Source of the DNA: Benincasa hispida
Lineage: Eukaryota; Streptophyta; Magnoliopsida; Cucurbitales; Cucurbitaceae
Reading direction: 5' to 3'
Assembly (NCBI RefSeq): GCF_009727055.1
Contig: NC_052350.1
Coordinates: 1,215,965 to 1,279,964 of the forward strand
DNA: 64,000 bases
Under the pieces are notes generated by a model, which was not told the origin of the DNA, searched no databases, and was given only the letters and a program-made list of their open reading frames with translations. Positions 10,612 to 23,446 of this stretch are shown piece after piece (the first letter of the stretch is position 1; each line of letters begins with the position of its first letter). Made by a program: the position numbers and the translations under genes.

Positions 10612-12544
10612 ATAAACTGCTACAGATGATAGATCCTGGCCATTCATGTAGAGACATGCGAGCGGGGTATCCTATACAAAGAGTTCGTATAAGACCGGAC
10701 CACGAGATGACTAGACTCTGTATATAACGCCATTGATACTGGAGACTTACATCTCACCTAAATGACCATAGGTGACACGACCTCAATCCTGAGTGTTTTG
10801 GGAACTCCTGCCTTTGAGGGTGGTCCTTTGATTAGTATAGGTGAGAGTGGCCAGATTGCCAACTCAACATGCCTACCTTTTTAGGGGCTTGTCTGATCTG
10901 GGAGCTGGGAACTCATTTATACAAGATGGTTCACTCCTTCCTCGAAGCAGGGGTAAGTAGAGAGATTGCTCCCTTAAAGGCTGATTCCGGGGCTTGAACA
11001 TACTGGCCACAACTTCTCTTTGGAAGAGAGGACTGAATCATAGTAGAACTATGACTTATGTTCATTAGAGGATTCAATGGTACTTAAAAAGTTAGATGTA
11101 ACTACAGGGGCATAACGGTTACCGAGCTGTACTTACAAGAGATCTGTGAAAAGTTGTCGCACTATTGATTGCTTAAGATTGACACATAATACATCTGTGG
11201 TAAGGAGAGTTCAGCTGTTAGTCTTTAGTTAAATGTCTGGCAGTTAACGAATGGTGGATCCCGTGACTAAAGAGTTTAGTCAGTTATTCATGTACCGTTG
11301 GAGCTTCGAGCTACATGTCCATAAGATCCCCTTGGTAGCTCAATGGATTCAAGATGAGGATCAGTTCTTAGTGTTGGTTTGAAATGTTTAAATTGACAAG
11401 AGGTAATTCAATTATATATGATATGATCAGTATGATGTATGAGATACATCTAGTGGAGGGTTAATATAAATGAGATTTACATTAACTGCCATGAAATAGA
11501 AAAAGAGTTATGATTTATATGTTTCATGAGATGAAATATTAAAACTATATGTTATAAATATATTATGATAAGTTAGTTATCATTTATATTTTATATTTAT
11601 AATAATATTAATTATTGGATAATTATCTATTTTTCTCTAATAACCAATTGAGTGAGAGGTTATTGGTGGTTTCATGGTAACCGTGAGATAACAGAAAAAA
11701 TGTTTTCCTAATTTTAGTAAGGAAGAAAATTGTTGTTTCAAGAATTCCAATCTCGAAAAATACTCATGAGAAGTTGTCAAGTAAATTAGATTTACTAAGC
11801 GACAACTTGGAGTTAGTTAAACGATCGTGGAGTGTTCTTAGGCAATAGACACTCAGTTAAGCAATGTGCTAAACGATTGCATAGCTTTTGCTAGACGATC
11901 ACATAACTTTTTCTAAATGATTGGGCATCGACCTATACGATAGGTTCTTCCATCTCCCACTTGCTCAATCCTTTACACGATTGTGTTTCCTCTGTTTTCT
12001 GCCTCAAACCAAGTCCACATAGAGCCCACATTCTGTATTCTCACACCAAGAATATCAAGGTAACCTTCTTGGTGGTGTCATACTCAACTTGACGTCGTCG
12101 ATGTTCTGTGGAGGTTGTTCGCAGTGTTCGGTATGTTCGTGACCTTGCGATCACTTAGTTCGAGTGCGCGGTGTTCGTGCAGTGTAGTGGTCGTGTTGGA
12201 CGAGCGTTCGTGTTTCTATGTTGCTGTGATCGAGTGTTCGTGATCAAGGAACTCGAAGATGAATTTACAAAAGTGTGTTGATTCTTGTCCTTGATTTTTT
12301 GTATAGCATGCTATAATTTCTGTATTTCGCATAACCATATGTTTCCGTTTGAGATTGTAACTGTAATGTTCATATACGATTGAAATTTGGAAAGATCATT
12401 CCGCTACTCATGGAAATCCTCGTATTCGATTTCCTTTTGATTAGAGATTTGGGAAAGTTCCCCTTCTACTAGAGAGAATCAGGAGGAAGGAGATGAAAAT
12501 GAAAGAACTTTTTTTCTCTCTCTCCTTTCTTTACATGAGATTAG

Positions 12545-14120
12545 GAGTTGAATGGTTGAGGGAGGTATAACTCTCTCCCCTTTAGTTCAAAATTCAAACT
12601 AAAAATTTGAATTATGTTATATCACATATAATATAATCTATAGTTTTTATATAAATCACATCAATATAATTTAACATTTGAATTACATTCAAATTTCAAA
12701 TAACAACCTCTCTCAACAAACTATATAAATTTAATATGAATCATATTCATATTAATTTTAACACATAGTTTCTATGTGAATCATATTCACATAATTAATA
12801 TTTAAATATTTAATTCTCTCGTAAAACTATATAAATTTAATATGAATCATATTCACATTAAATTTTAACATATATATTTTATATAAATCATATTCATATA
12901 ATTAATATTTGAATCACATTCAAATATTTATTTTTCTCATAAAACTATATAAATTTAATATGAACCATATTTACAGTAAATTTTAACATATAAATTTTAT
13001 ATGAATCATATTCAAATATTTATTTCTCTCATAAAATTACATAATGTATCACTATACATTATTTAATTGTATCTTATACAATTAATTCTCTATAATTAAT
13101 TTGAACAATTCAAATTAAACCAAAATTAGTTTGATTCCCACCAGTCCTCATTGAGCTAATAAGAGGACCTTATGAACCTATAGATTGAAGCTCTAATGAT
13201 ACGAGATTAATTGATTAAACTCTTTTAATTAAATTAATTAACATTCATTAACTATCGGTCATTCCAGTAAAAATCGACAGCTAAGCTCTTCGTAATATAG
13301 ATATATTTTTGCGTCGATTGGATATAACCAATCAACAATGCGTTAATCCTTCAAAAATTGCTCGTAAGTACAGCTAGGTCAAATTATTATTTTACCTCTG
13401 TAGTTACATCTAACTGCTTAAGTACCAGCGATCCTTCTAATGAACAGTTAGAACCCCTCTCGGGCCAGGAGAGAGTGAGGTGCCTTATTGTTCAAGTCTC
13501 AGAATCAGTCCTTAAAAGAGTAATTTATCTTCTTACCCTAACTATAGGGAATGAGTGAATTCCTTCTTATGTAGCTATGTTCCCAGCTACCCAATCAGAC
13601 GAGTCTCCAAAATGGTAGGTTTATTGAGTCGGCGAATTTGGCCACTCTCACCTATACAAATAAAATGATCGCTCTCATAAGTAGAAGTTCACAACTCACT
13701 CAAAATTAAGATCAAGGTTACCTATGATCATCTTGGTGAAATGTAAGTCTTTTCTAACAAAGACGTTATAAAAAGAGACTTAACATTTTGTGGTCTGGTC
13801 TTTATACAAACTCTTCTGTATAAGATACCCCCGCTCACATGTCTCCACATGAATGATAAGGATCAGATCATTTGTAGTATTTTACAACAATTATAACAAC
13901 TACAAAATGGGGCATATCAAGAGTGTTACCAGGATAAGGCACCCAACCTTATCCATATACTATAGACCATTTAGGTTATCACTTAAATATGATCCACCTG
14001 TATGTCTCTACATACATGTTTAAGTTACATAAAAAATAGATTCGTTTACACTTTTTTCTTTAACATTTAATTTTTTAACAATAAACCAATAGAATATAAG
14101 TTTTCACTAAAGTTGGTGTG
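12545..14120 (-). mobile_element. LTR-like copy 3, inverted relative to copies 1 and 2
   Basis: Read on the minus strand, 13,150-14,010 matches copies 1 and 2 in motif order, including 'gacatac.ggtggatca', 'tatatggataaggt', 'catgtgagcggg', 'ctaaagagtttaatca' equivalents and 'ataaggtcc'. The end toward 12,600 is enlarged by AT-rich tandem repeats. Boundaries are approximate. Confidence 0.45.
12640..13045. repeat. AT-rich tandem repeat, unit about 110-120 bp
   Basis: 'aactatataaatttaatatg' begins units near 12,719, 12,828 and 12,947. Each is followed by 'aatcatattcatatta' variants and 'taatatttgaatcacattc'. It is an internal amplification within LTR-like copy 3. Confidence 0.6.
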
Positions 14121-14364
14121 TATTTACCATTTAGGCCTCATCCATATTTTTTTTATACATAAAAAAAAATATAAAAAATATATATTTGATTCTATCTCCC
14201 CCATACACAATCCTAGGGCTTTGCACCCATTTATGTTGCTTTTTAAAGAAGAAAAATAAGTTGGAATCTTTTTCCTTATCCTTCATCCCTATTCTTTCTT
14301 CCTCCTCCCTTTCTTTTTCTCTTTCCCGACAATGTGGTTGCAGACGGATGGCTCAGGACGACCT

Positions 14365-14645
14365 CACATAAGGCGAAACTTCTGATGTCAGGCACGAGTA
14401 GATCCAGTGGGGGCTCGAGCAAACGACGACTCGGTTGCAAACGGAAGGCGTGAGACGATATAGTGCAGGGCGAAGCTTCCGGCACCGGGCGCGAGCAAAT
14501 TCGACACGGACTTGGGCAGATCCAGTCAATGATGACGTGGGCTCGAGCAAACGGATGGCATGAGACGACATGACGAAGCTTTCGACACCAAGCGTGAGTA
14601 GATCCGCACGCGGATTCAGGCAGATCCAGTCGATGGAGTTAGGCA
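14365..14645. repeat. GC-rich tandem repeat, unit about 100 bp
   Basis: Three degenerate units share the order 'gcgaa.ctt..g.caccaggcg', 'gcagatccagt', 'gggctcgagcaaacg', 'gcatgagacgacat'. The region is much richer in GC than its AT-rich neighbours. Minus-strand open frames across it have no recognisable domain and are explained by repeat composition. Confidence 0.55.
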
Positions 14646-14699
14646 AGAAGATCTGGTAGATGACAAGGTTTTTGGACGAGATGAAGATAGGGAGAATAA

Positions 14700-16340
14700 G
14701 AGATGAAGATGAGGAGAGTCGTTGGACACACAAAACAAGAATATATATACATATATATTGTGATATATAACGATATATATATATATTCGTCTATTTTATA
14801 TAACGATGATGATTTTTGTATTTAGATTTCTTGTTTTGTTATATATACGTTTGTATATATGTTCTATGTTGAACATCAGGTCCATCTGTGATTTATATAC
14901 TATGGTAGATATTTTTGTTGATTTCCAACTACTTTGAATTTATGATATATGATATATACACGCTTGTATGTATGTTTTGAAATTTATGTTGTAAGGTATA
15001 TTTAAAAATAACCATGAATATTTGAGTAGATATCAAATATATTTACTAGTATATTTCATATATTTTTTAGAATATTTGCAAATAAACAATGGAATATATT
15101 ACATGCACAAGTGAACAAACAATGGAATATTTCACATAATATCAAAAATCAACATGAAAAACAAAAATGGTGCTTTACATAAAAAATTGAATCAATCTTT
15201 AAGTTATATACTGTGTATATTCCATATATTTGTTAGAATATTTTCAAATATCTAACAAAATGTTCTAAAGTATATTTTAAATTACTATGGATCTAAAAAA
15301 AAAAAAGAAACAAACAAAAATGGAAAATAAAATTTCATTAAATGTAATTTCTCTCTCCAATTAAATTAAATAAAAGAAAAATCTCAACGAATAAATGCAT
15401 TTTCTCTATAGATTTGAAAATATTAAAAAAATCATATTAAATGCATTTTCTCTCTCAATCATTAAGAAAACTTCTTCAATAGAAAAATATATATAAAAAT
15501 CTAAAATCCAAATAATAGAAAATAATAAAATTGTTCGAAAATAATATTGATATTTTTTAAATACATGACCTAAAGAGGCTATTTTAGGTAAAAATTCTTA
15601 TTCTAAGAGTGGATGGCGGAGATTAGGCAATATGGTAGGGAGGATTGCAATATGAAATATAAAATGTCAAACTCATGATTAATATTCTAGAATTTAAAGG
15701 CAAACCGTTTAATTTAAAGTATATTAGAATTTAGAATACTCAAAATATGCCAATTTTCTTTTTAAAAAAAAAAAAAATTATTGGCAATCTTTATCCCAAA
15801 TTTGGTAGGTATATCTTCTTGCTAAGATCCCAATTGTGTGCGTTTTTTTTTTTTTTTTTTTTTTTATAATATTATTAAAATATAATCATATGAAAATTTA
15901 TAATGTAATTTATCAATGAATGTTCTAAATAAAATGGGGAAAAAATAGAGAATTTTTTATTTAAATTTATTTTTGTCCATTCAATTCCATTTTTTTTTCC
16001 ATTTGGCCTCTGTAGTTTTATTTATTTTTTATTTGATTATTAATTTCGTATCATAAAGTCTTGTTGGTACAAACAAAAAATTAATAAATAAACATGAAAA
16101 AAAAAAACTAATATATATAATTCTTTAAAGAGAAAAGTAACTGATACCTAAGGAAATGATTAACTCGCCTGAGGTGATCGTCACAACTGGCCACCAAAGA
16201 TAGTTCTCACCGTAGTTGATCATTAAATGTGGTATTTATCGAAATTTGTGTTAGAGGTGGTATTTATCGAAGTTGTCATTGGAAGTTAGTTACTAGAGTT
16301 GGTCGCATGAAGGTGACTGGGTGGAGCCGTAGGAAACATG
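14700..16340. other. Gene-free AT-rich DNA
   Basis: It contains poly-T tracts (15,843-15,865), TATA-rich stretches and a short loosely repeated 'ggtatttatcgaa' motif at 16,231-16,275. I see no coding or RNA gene signal. Confidence 0.6.
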
Positions 16341-16343
16341 TAA

Positions 16344-16490
16344 GGGAGGGAGAGTTGGGCTTTGGGTTGAGTTGGTTAAATAACGAACTTAAGTCCATCA
16401 ACATTTCAAGTTGGTTAGCCAAATATTGAGTTAATAGCTTTTACCAAATTACCAACTTAACCTAGCTCATATTAGACAGCCAAACACCCC
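16344..16490. mobile_element. Small MITE, PIF/Harbinger-like (TAA duplication)
   Basis: The 147 bp segment is bounded by TAA on both sides (16,341-16,343 and 16,491-16,493). The right end CCAAACACCCC, whose complement reads GGGGTGTTTGG, is typical of plant PIF/Harbinger MITEs. The left half 'gggttgagttgg' pairs with 'ccaacttaacc' in the right half. The left terminus has diverged. Confidence 0.5.
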
Positions 16491-17066
16491 TAAAGAAATA
16501 GAGGTAGTTGCAAATGTAGTAATCATACTCAAAATATTAATATGTATAACACAATGCAAAAGAATTTGCAGATATAATAAATATTAGATCCAACTCTCAG
16601 AATCTATCCGTGATAACCGATAAATTTGATTACATTTGAATTTTTTTTAAAATATTATTATGCACTCAATTATTAACCTAAAATGCTCTGATTGCAATTA
16701 CCAAATAAGTGATTCAATAAATATATAAATAGCTAAGTATAGAAATCCTTTTAGAAAAATAGACAAACCTAAGTATGTTGGATTAAAACCCAATAGCCCA
16801 ATTTCACCTATCGTGGGTCGAACACTACAATCCGTAGTCCATTGAACTTTTGAAGGGAAAAAAGGTTAAATTACAAACTTATCCCTTGACTATTTGTTTT
16901 ATAAAAAAATACATTTATTCTTTTAAAATTACATTATTACCATTCACCTTTCCTATTTGTTTCGAAATTGTCCTCAAAAGTAAAAACTTTTATAAGATTT
17001 TTTTAATACAAATGAGATTTGAAACAAATGTGACAGTGTTAGAATTCTAAATTTTTTTAAAAAAAC

Positions 17067-17144
17067 TTTGAGTAGAAATCAATCGAAGGTTGGAATGATC
17101 CACACCACTAGATCATTACAGCTCTAGATTGATTTCTACTCAAA
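17067..17144. repeat. Perfect 18 bp inverted repeat forming a hairpin
   Basis: TTTGAGTAGAAATCAATC (17,067-17,084) is exactly complementary to 17,127-17,144. A second inverted pair, AATGATC and GATCATT, lies inside the loop. It could be a tiny foldback element or an RNA hairpin. There is no evidence of transcription. Confidence 0.6.
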
Positions 17145-18539
17145 TAATATATTTTTAAAATGTTTATGGGATGTCAAAGGTCATTTTAGACCTTTAACTT
17201 TGAAATTGATAGTACATATTTTATTTCAGTTAAGTTATACTTATTTTGACATATACTTTATTCAACCAATCTATAATCTAACAACCTAAATTATGTTTTA
17301 TCATAAATATTTATACTGATTTCATTTTTAGACTCAATATTGCGCACGTGGATGCCACTTGTTAAAATGCTCATCGGGGAAAAAACAAAATAACACGTAA
17401 TTTATTATGAAATAATGTAGTCCATCAAATGTTCTCTTTAATTGATTTTCTTTAATTAGTAGAAGGTAGGTTTTGAACTTCATACTTCAAAGTCAAATAA
17501 ATTTTTTTAGTACAACAATTGTGAATCAGAGTCGAACTTAAAAAGAAGTAACATCTTAACTACTATGATACACAATTTTTTTAATTCAACAATTATATGT
17601 TATTTTCACCTCTTTATATAGTCTTTGTATCAAAAGATCAAACATTTCAATTTTTCTTCTCTCTAGGCTATTTTTCATAAAAGGTAATAGAGAGAGTGGG
17701 TGCAAAAAAAAAAAAAAAAAATTGATATATAAATAGAGAAAATAAATAATAACTAACCAATATAAATTTTAAAAAGTATTTTTTTTATTATTATAAAAAA
17801 AATGTTAAATTATAGGCAAGCATATATAGTATATAATGAAGCAAACATTATTGAACTTTTTTTTTATTATTTAAAAAAAATTTCTTTCATCATGCATATT
17901 GTATAAATGCAGTCTTGGATTTCTCCTTTTAGGATCATTAAATGGGCTTGATACCTAAGGCTACCCAATTTCTTTGGCCCACCAATTCAAAAGACTTTTT
18001 TTGTTTCCTTTTCCCTTTAAACAATTTAAGTAAATAACAATTTTTTTCTTTTGTCCTTTTTCTTAAATATCAATGAAGTCAAGAAGACAATCTTGTTATA
18101 CATAGCATTAAGTAATTGATAATTGACATAGACATCAACTAAGATAGTCAGAACAATAACCGAATGAATGAAGCAAGTCCCATATCTCGGATTGTTTTTT
18201 CTTTTTTTCTTCGAAATCACGAGTACGGTAGATCTACGACAACGTAGCTCGAGACAGAAGAGTGAAAGAATTGTCGGATTTTAGAGTAAGAGTATATGTA
18301 TGTGAGTTAAATGAGAATGGGGAAGAAAATTATTGAAGAGTAAGACAAGTTGTCCTTTCTATCCCCCTTTTTTTTTTCTTCTTTATTTCTCATCAAAGGG
18401 GGAAAAGGGGGCATCATAATTGTAATAGAAGAAAGATCAATGAGACAACACAACACAAAGAGGGCAAAGGCCTTACCCTCATGGGGGAACTAAATGGTGT
18501 GGGCCCCAATTATATTTAATTTGTTTACCATCACTACCC

Positions 18540-18740
18540 CTGGCCATCCAAAATTCTATTTTCTTTTTTTCTTTTTTTTCTTTTTTTCTTTTCTTTTTTT
18601 TTTTTTTAATCTTTTCTTTGGTTATGTTCTTTGAGATGGACAAGTGAATGAATAGGGTATGGGCATCATTTTCACCCTTTGAATCAAGGGCAAGTGGCCC
18701 TTTTCACACCCAACCATCCAATTCCCCCCCCCCCAAAAAA
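18540..18740. repeat. Pyrimidine and homopolymer tracts
   Basis: A long T/C-only tract spans 18,560-18,608, and a C run followed by an A run lies at 18,724-18,742. These are simple-sequence DNA. Confidence 0.8.
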
Positions 18741-18917
18741 AAAACTCTCTTTCTCTTTCTCTCTCATATTGGCCCCTACTTACCTTAACTTGTTTGTTGG
18801 CTTCCACCTCACTTCATTTGTTCCTCTCGTACCCTTTTCTTAATGCTTTCTTTACATTTTTTAGATCATCCAACCACATGATTCAACTGGTTAAAATATT
18901 AAGAAAAAATATAAAAT

Positions 18918-18924
18918 ATATAAT

Positions 18925-18977
<53 letters not shown>
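18918..18977. repeat. (AT)n microsatellite
   Basis: A nearly uninterrupted AT dinucleotide run lies immediately beside the foldback element that starts near 18,980. AT microsatellites often adjoin MITE ends. Confidence 0.85.
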
Positions 18978-18979
<2 letters not shown>

Positions 18980-18982
<3 letters not shown>

Positions 18983-19455
18983 GGGGTGTATCAATTTAAA
19001 TCCGAACTCTTGTAAGTGTATCAATTCAAATATTTTATTATGTTCCACGTTGGAAAAACCTCGTGTGAAACATATAAGTATATTGTTGGTTTTTTTCTCC
19101 CTACGTGTATCAATTAAACTTCTAAACTTCGTAAATAAATCAATTTAGACTCTTAGTCAGAATTTTCTTTGCTATGCATTTACTGTAATTGTTAATTTTG
19201 TAAAACTGACATTTGAAGAAGTCTACACACGTTTGAAAATCAATGTGTAATGAAAGGTCTAAATTTATTGACTTATGAAAATTTAAGAGTTCAATTGACT
19301 CAAATTATAAGTTCACATGATATTGGTCAAAAGAAATCTAACGGAAGACGTAAATTGATAGACTGGTGAAAGTTCGGAGGTTTAAATTGATTCAATTATA
19401 GTTCAAGATTTAATTGATACAACTCCCTAGTTTAAGGGTATAAACTGATATCTTT
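18980..19455. repeat. Foldback element with 'gtatcaatttaaa' arms
   Basis: The left arm ('tgtatcaatttaaatccgaa', 'ctacgtgtatcaatta') and the right arm ('ggaggtttaaattgattc', 'aatttaattgatacaactcc' variants) are imperfect reverse complements. Inner arms ('aatcaatttagactctta' and 'aaggtctaaatttattgac') pair too. No coding capacity is present. Edges are approximate. Confidence 0.6.
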
Positions 19456-22400
19456 CCAAATATTAATAATATTTCTTCAAAGTTATATATATTTATACAC
19501 TAGTTCAATGTTTGAATTGTAACACTAAAAAAATGTAGAAAGACATTGAAATACAGAGGGACAAGTTGAAATAATTAGTTAAAACTTTTTTCTTTGTATA
19601 TCAAGGTGATGTTATTTTGGTCTACTTTTAAAAGTATAAATCTCACATTTTGTTAATGCATTAATCTCAATGTACAATAAATAGTGTTAAATGTCACAAA
19701 AAGAAGTTATAAAACATTGTGTGCATAGGGTTTTGATAGATAGTGATTAGCTTTGGTAATAATAGTCAATGATATTATTAATGACTAATTAATAGTAGGG
19801 ACTTCTAGATAAATAAATTAAAGTATAAGGATGAAAAATAAAACTTAAGATACAGAGACAAAACTGAAATGAAAGTGAAAATATAAATACATTCAAATTG
19901 CCCACTATCCTTATTTAAATAAATCATTAAAAATAGTTGGGATTTGACAAACTTATTTTTGAAATATAAAACAAAAAAACATTATTATCATGTGGGTCCC
20001 TTTTAGTTTGTACTTTTTATTTTTCAAAGTATTTTAATTTGTACTTTGGTAGTGATGAAAGTATTTATTTCTCTATTTGCATAAAAATTAAATTGTGAAA
20101 TAAATTTATAGTAATGGAAACTAATATTAAGAAAATTTTAGTGTACTTTTTCTACCTTAAAATTGAAATTAGCTACCCTATTCCTTTTGAATTTCACTTG
20201 AAGCACAAAAAGGTGAAGTTGATAGTTCAAAAGAAGGGAAAAGGAAAAAAAAAAAATTGAAAATTATATATGACAATAGATTGATATAATACAATATTAC
20301 TTCAATTAAACGAGACCTTTTAATTTAATTTGACTCCATTGTGTTTTAAAAAAACTAAGGAATGATTTTTTTCTTTTTTTAATGAATGACCTAAATTTCG
20401 GAGGTTTAATATCGTTTGTCTCGATTTTTGAAACTAATGCGAAATATTATTCTCTGCTACTGTCAAAGCGTACTAAGATTGTATTAATTATCTATACTAT
20501 CCATCACGATTTTAGTGAGGATAAAATTAAGGTCATCCGTACAATAATGCTTTCTTACGTTAGGTCTCTTCCTCCCTCCCTCATGTTCACAAGTGTGTTT
20601 CATATTTTTATGCTCGTGCTTACGTTCAACTAGTCCAATACAATTGTACTCTCACACGCTAAGGTTCTTCTTTCATTTACTTCATCACGCTCACACTTCT
20701 TCTTTTCTCACTCACATTTGTCGCTTTGAATTTTCATTAATTGTACGCATAGGATAGTATGAATGGTTAACACGTTCTTATTTTGTTTTGATAATGACAC
20801 AAAATTATCTTCATTAGATAGACAATATTAAACATCCTAGATCAATGTTATCCGTAAAAAAAACAAAATAAAATAAAACCCAAACATGTTAAATAAGGTA
20901 ATAGACTTAGATTGATAATTCTATTTAATTTTTTAATCCTATTTTTTTTTTTTACAATATATTATCTTTTTCAAACCCCAAACCCCATAGGCTGGACATG
21001 TTAATATAACTTCTTTCTTTACTTTTCATTTTTTTTTTTTTTGTTAAGAAAAAGCATGTTAAACAAGGAAAAATATTGTCTATTATTTGTTTCACTAAAT
21101 ATCAAATTGGAAAAAAAAAAAAAAATCAAATACCAACATTATTTTGAGATATAAAATAAATTTAGTGTAATTTAGGCTTGGGCCATAGTCAAGTGGTGTC
21201 CTGATCACTGTCCAACATAACAATTACAACTGTTAACTAACAGTTCAATGATAGATCCAAAAAGAAAAAAAAAAATCATTGAAAGTTGGTTTTTTAAAAT
21301 TAAATTAGCAAAAACTACCAATAAATCATAAATGTTGTCATAATCTTGAACAGATTAGGATTCTAGTTGAGTAGTTGATTAATTAGTTTGAATTTAATAG
21401 AACTAATTGTTTTTCTAATCGTGGGCCTATTTTACTATGTCTAAACTCACTTGTAATAGTTACAATTTACAATTACATTATCAAATTTTCAATTTGACGA
21501 TCCATCCATCTCTAAACTTACATAATTATGTAGCAATCAAAACTTTAAAAAATTGCAAAATCCATTAATTGTTTACTCTTTTTGTTGCAATCATACTCAA
21601 ATGCAAACTTTTCGTTTCCTTAAAATTAGGATGACAGTGATTGATTTCCAAAATCACTCCTTTTTTAAATCTTCTATTGAACTAATAGACATTTAGGATA
21701 TGGTATTTTTCTAGTCCCCAAAAGTTTTAAATCAATACTTTTATTTGGTTTGTAATACATTATTCCCATTTTTTAGCATAAGATGTCAACATTACTAAAA
21801 TTATTTATCATCTATATGCAAACATCCAAAAAGAAATTTATATAGAAGAAGAATCTCTTTTTAACAAAATTTGTTCTTATTCAACTAAAACGCCTATATT
21901 AAGAGTAAAATTATTGCAACATTTATATTATTTTATATTTTTATTTAAATAATAATATAAAAAAAAAGCATTAAAATGCCATTCATTAGGAGGACCATAG
22001 GCAGCTGTTTGGGGGGTGGGGAGGGGGCCATGAAAAAAGACAAAATCTTCCTATGCAACTACCAACTTGTTGGTTTCAATAAATTAATTTGGTCCATACA
22101 CATAGCAATTTTCAAACACTCCTAAATATTTATCTTTGCCTTGTGCTTCATTCTACTTTACGTTGGATGGTAAAAATGGTAAAATTATGACAATTCAATT
22201 TTTTTTTTTAATTGGTTTGTGTGATGTAATTTTTCTTTTGAAAAATATGTACAACTTTTTTTTGTACGTTGTATTTTTTTTTTTTTTTGAAGGAGTTTCA
22301 ACGTATACATTTGATACACATGTCAGCAACCAGCCATTCAATTGACATTATGGATAAGAAGTAATATATGAAGATAAAAAAGATAAATCGATCTTTATAT

Positions 22401-23227
22401 TACAAAAGGGGAACATAACTTGAATATAATCTTTATTTTCCAAACAAATAGTCAACAAAAAAAAAAAATCAATCCTTTCAGATAAGAATTGAGAATATGG
22501 AATAAATTATTTATAACGTTTATTAATGAGGATAGAAACCAAAATTAATGAGAACGTCTAAATGAAGAATTTTAATTAGACTAACTAAACTATGTAATGA
22601 AGATAGAGACAGAAGTATATATAAACATCACATGTATGAATGAAGAATTTCTATCAAGCTAACTATATTAAGGGAAAACTAGTTAGACTTTTAGGGTAGG
22701 TTTATATAATTTTGAGATAGAAATGGTGCTGATATATTTGATATGTGAGTTCATTTAGTTAATAAATTTATTTCTCTCAAGATGTATAAGCCTCATATTA
22801 CATTATATCTCGTTTTTTTTTAATAAATAAACTACTTATTATATATATATGTTAATCTTTATATTACTATAAATCAATAAACCACACATATATTATACTA
22901 AAAGGTCAATTTTTACTCATTATTTCTTTATAATACAAAAATAGTTTATAAAATAGAGACGTAGCTTGAAAAAATAATTTGAATTTTGAAGTCATCTTGA
23001 TTTTTCAAACAAAGTCCTAAACCAATTAATCATAAATAGAAGAAAGATCATGCTTCAAAAAGACCGTTCTTTTTGCCAATTAGTAGCTTAATTTTAGTAG
23101 ATAAAATATTTAGCCAATTCTCAGATCTTTTAATTAATTAGAACATATATCATCAATGAAAAGTTTACATATTCAAATCTTGACATTTTTTAATTGAAAA
23201 AGGAAAAAGAAGTCGTGACTATTATTT
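19456..23227. other. Gene-free AT-rich DNA
   Basis: I find no protein domain, tRNA or clear mobile element. The content is poly-A/T tracts and short open frames without recognisable features. Confidence 0.55.
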
Positions 23228-23446
23228 AGGAATATTTTCAAATATAAGAAAATGAATAAAAATATTTAATAAATATAGCAAAATTTCACTATTTATCTGT
23301 GATATACCGTGATAGACTACTATCTGTATCTATATGTGTCATAATAGATATAGACAATAGTCTATTGCAGTTTATCACAGATAAATTGTAATATTTTACT
23401 ATTATTTGTAAATATTTTAAGTAGTTTTGTGATTTTAAAAAAAATT
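23228..23446. mobile_element. MITE-like foldback with a 94 bp central hairpin
   Basis: TTTATCTGTGATA (23,292-23,304) pairs with TATCACAGATAAA (23,373-23,385), and the inner 'atagactactatctgtatc' pairs with 'gatatagacaatagtctat'. The outer AT-rich flanks ('ggaatattttcaaatat', 'tttaaaaaaaattcc') are also loosely inverted. A more decayed relative sits at 26,872-27,010. Confidence 0.6.

Larger units (their letters stand above)
8404..12440 (+). mobile_element. LTR-like copy 1, split by a related nested LTR
   Basis: It begins TGTTGGGATTAG at 8,404 and runs to 8,662. After the nested copy it resumes at about 10,612-10,617 ('gatagatcctggccattc') and ends near 12,440. Removing 8,663-10,611 restores the motif order seen in the nested copy: 'tgataacc', 'tctgtagtat', 'gatcctg.tcattcgtg', 'gtgagcgg', 'cctcaatcctgagtg', 'ctaaagagtttagtcag', 'ccttggtagct'. 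There is no coding capacity. The class is unproven: TG start, size near 2 kb and nesting suggest the LTR of a retrotransposon. The right end is approximate. Confidence 0.5.

Noticed and set aside
14353..14733. Minus-strand open frame of 126 codons
   Set aside because: Coincides with the GC-rich tandem repeat; no recognisable domain.
18026..18220. Small lysine-rich minus-strand frame
   Set aside because: AT-driven composition and no support from homology or splice context.
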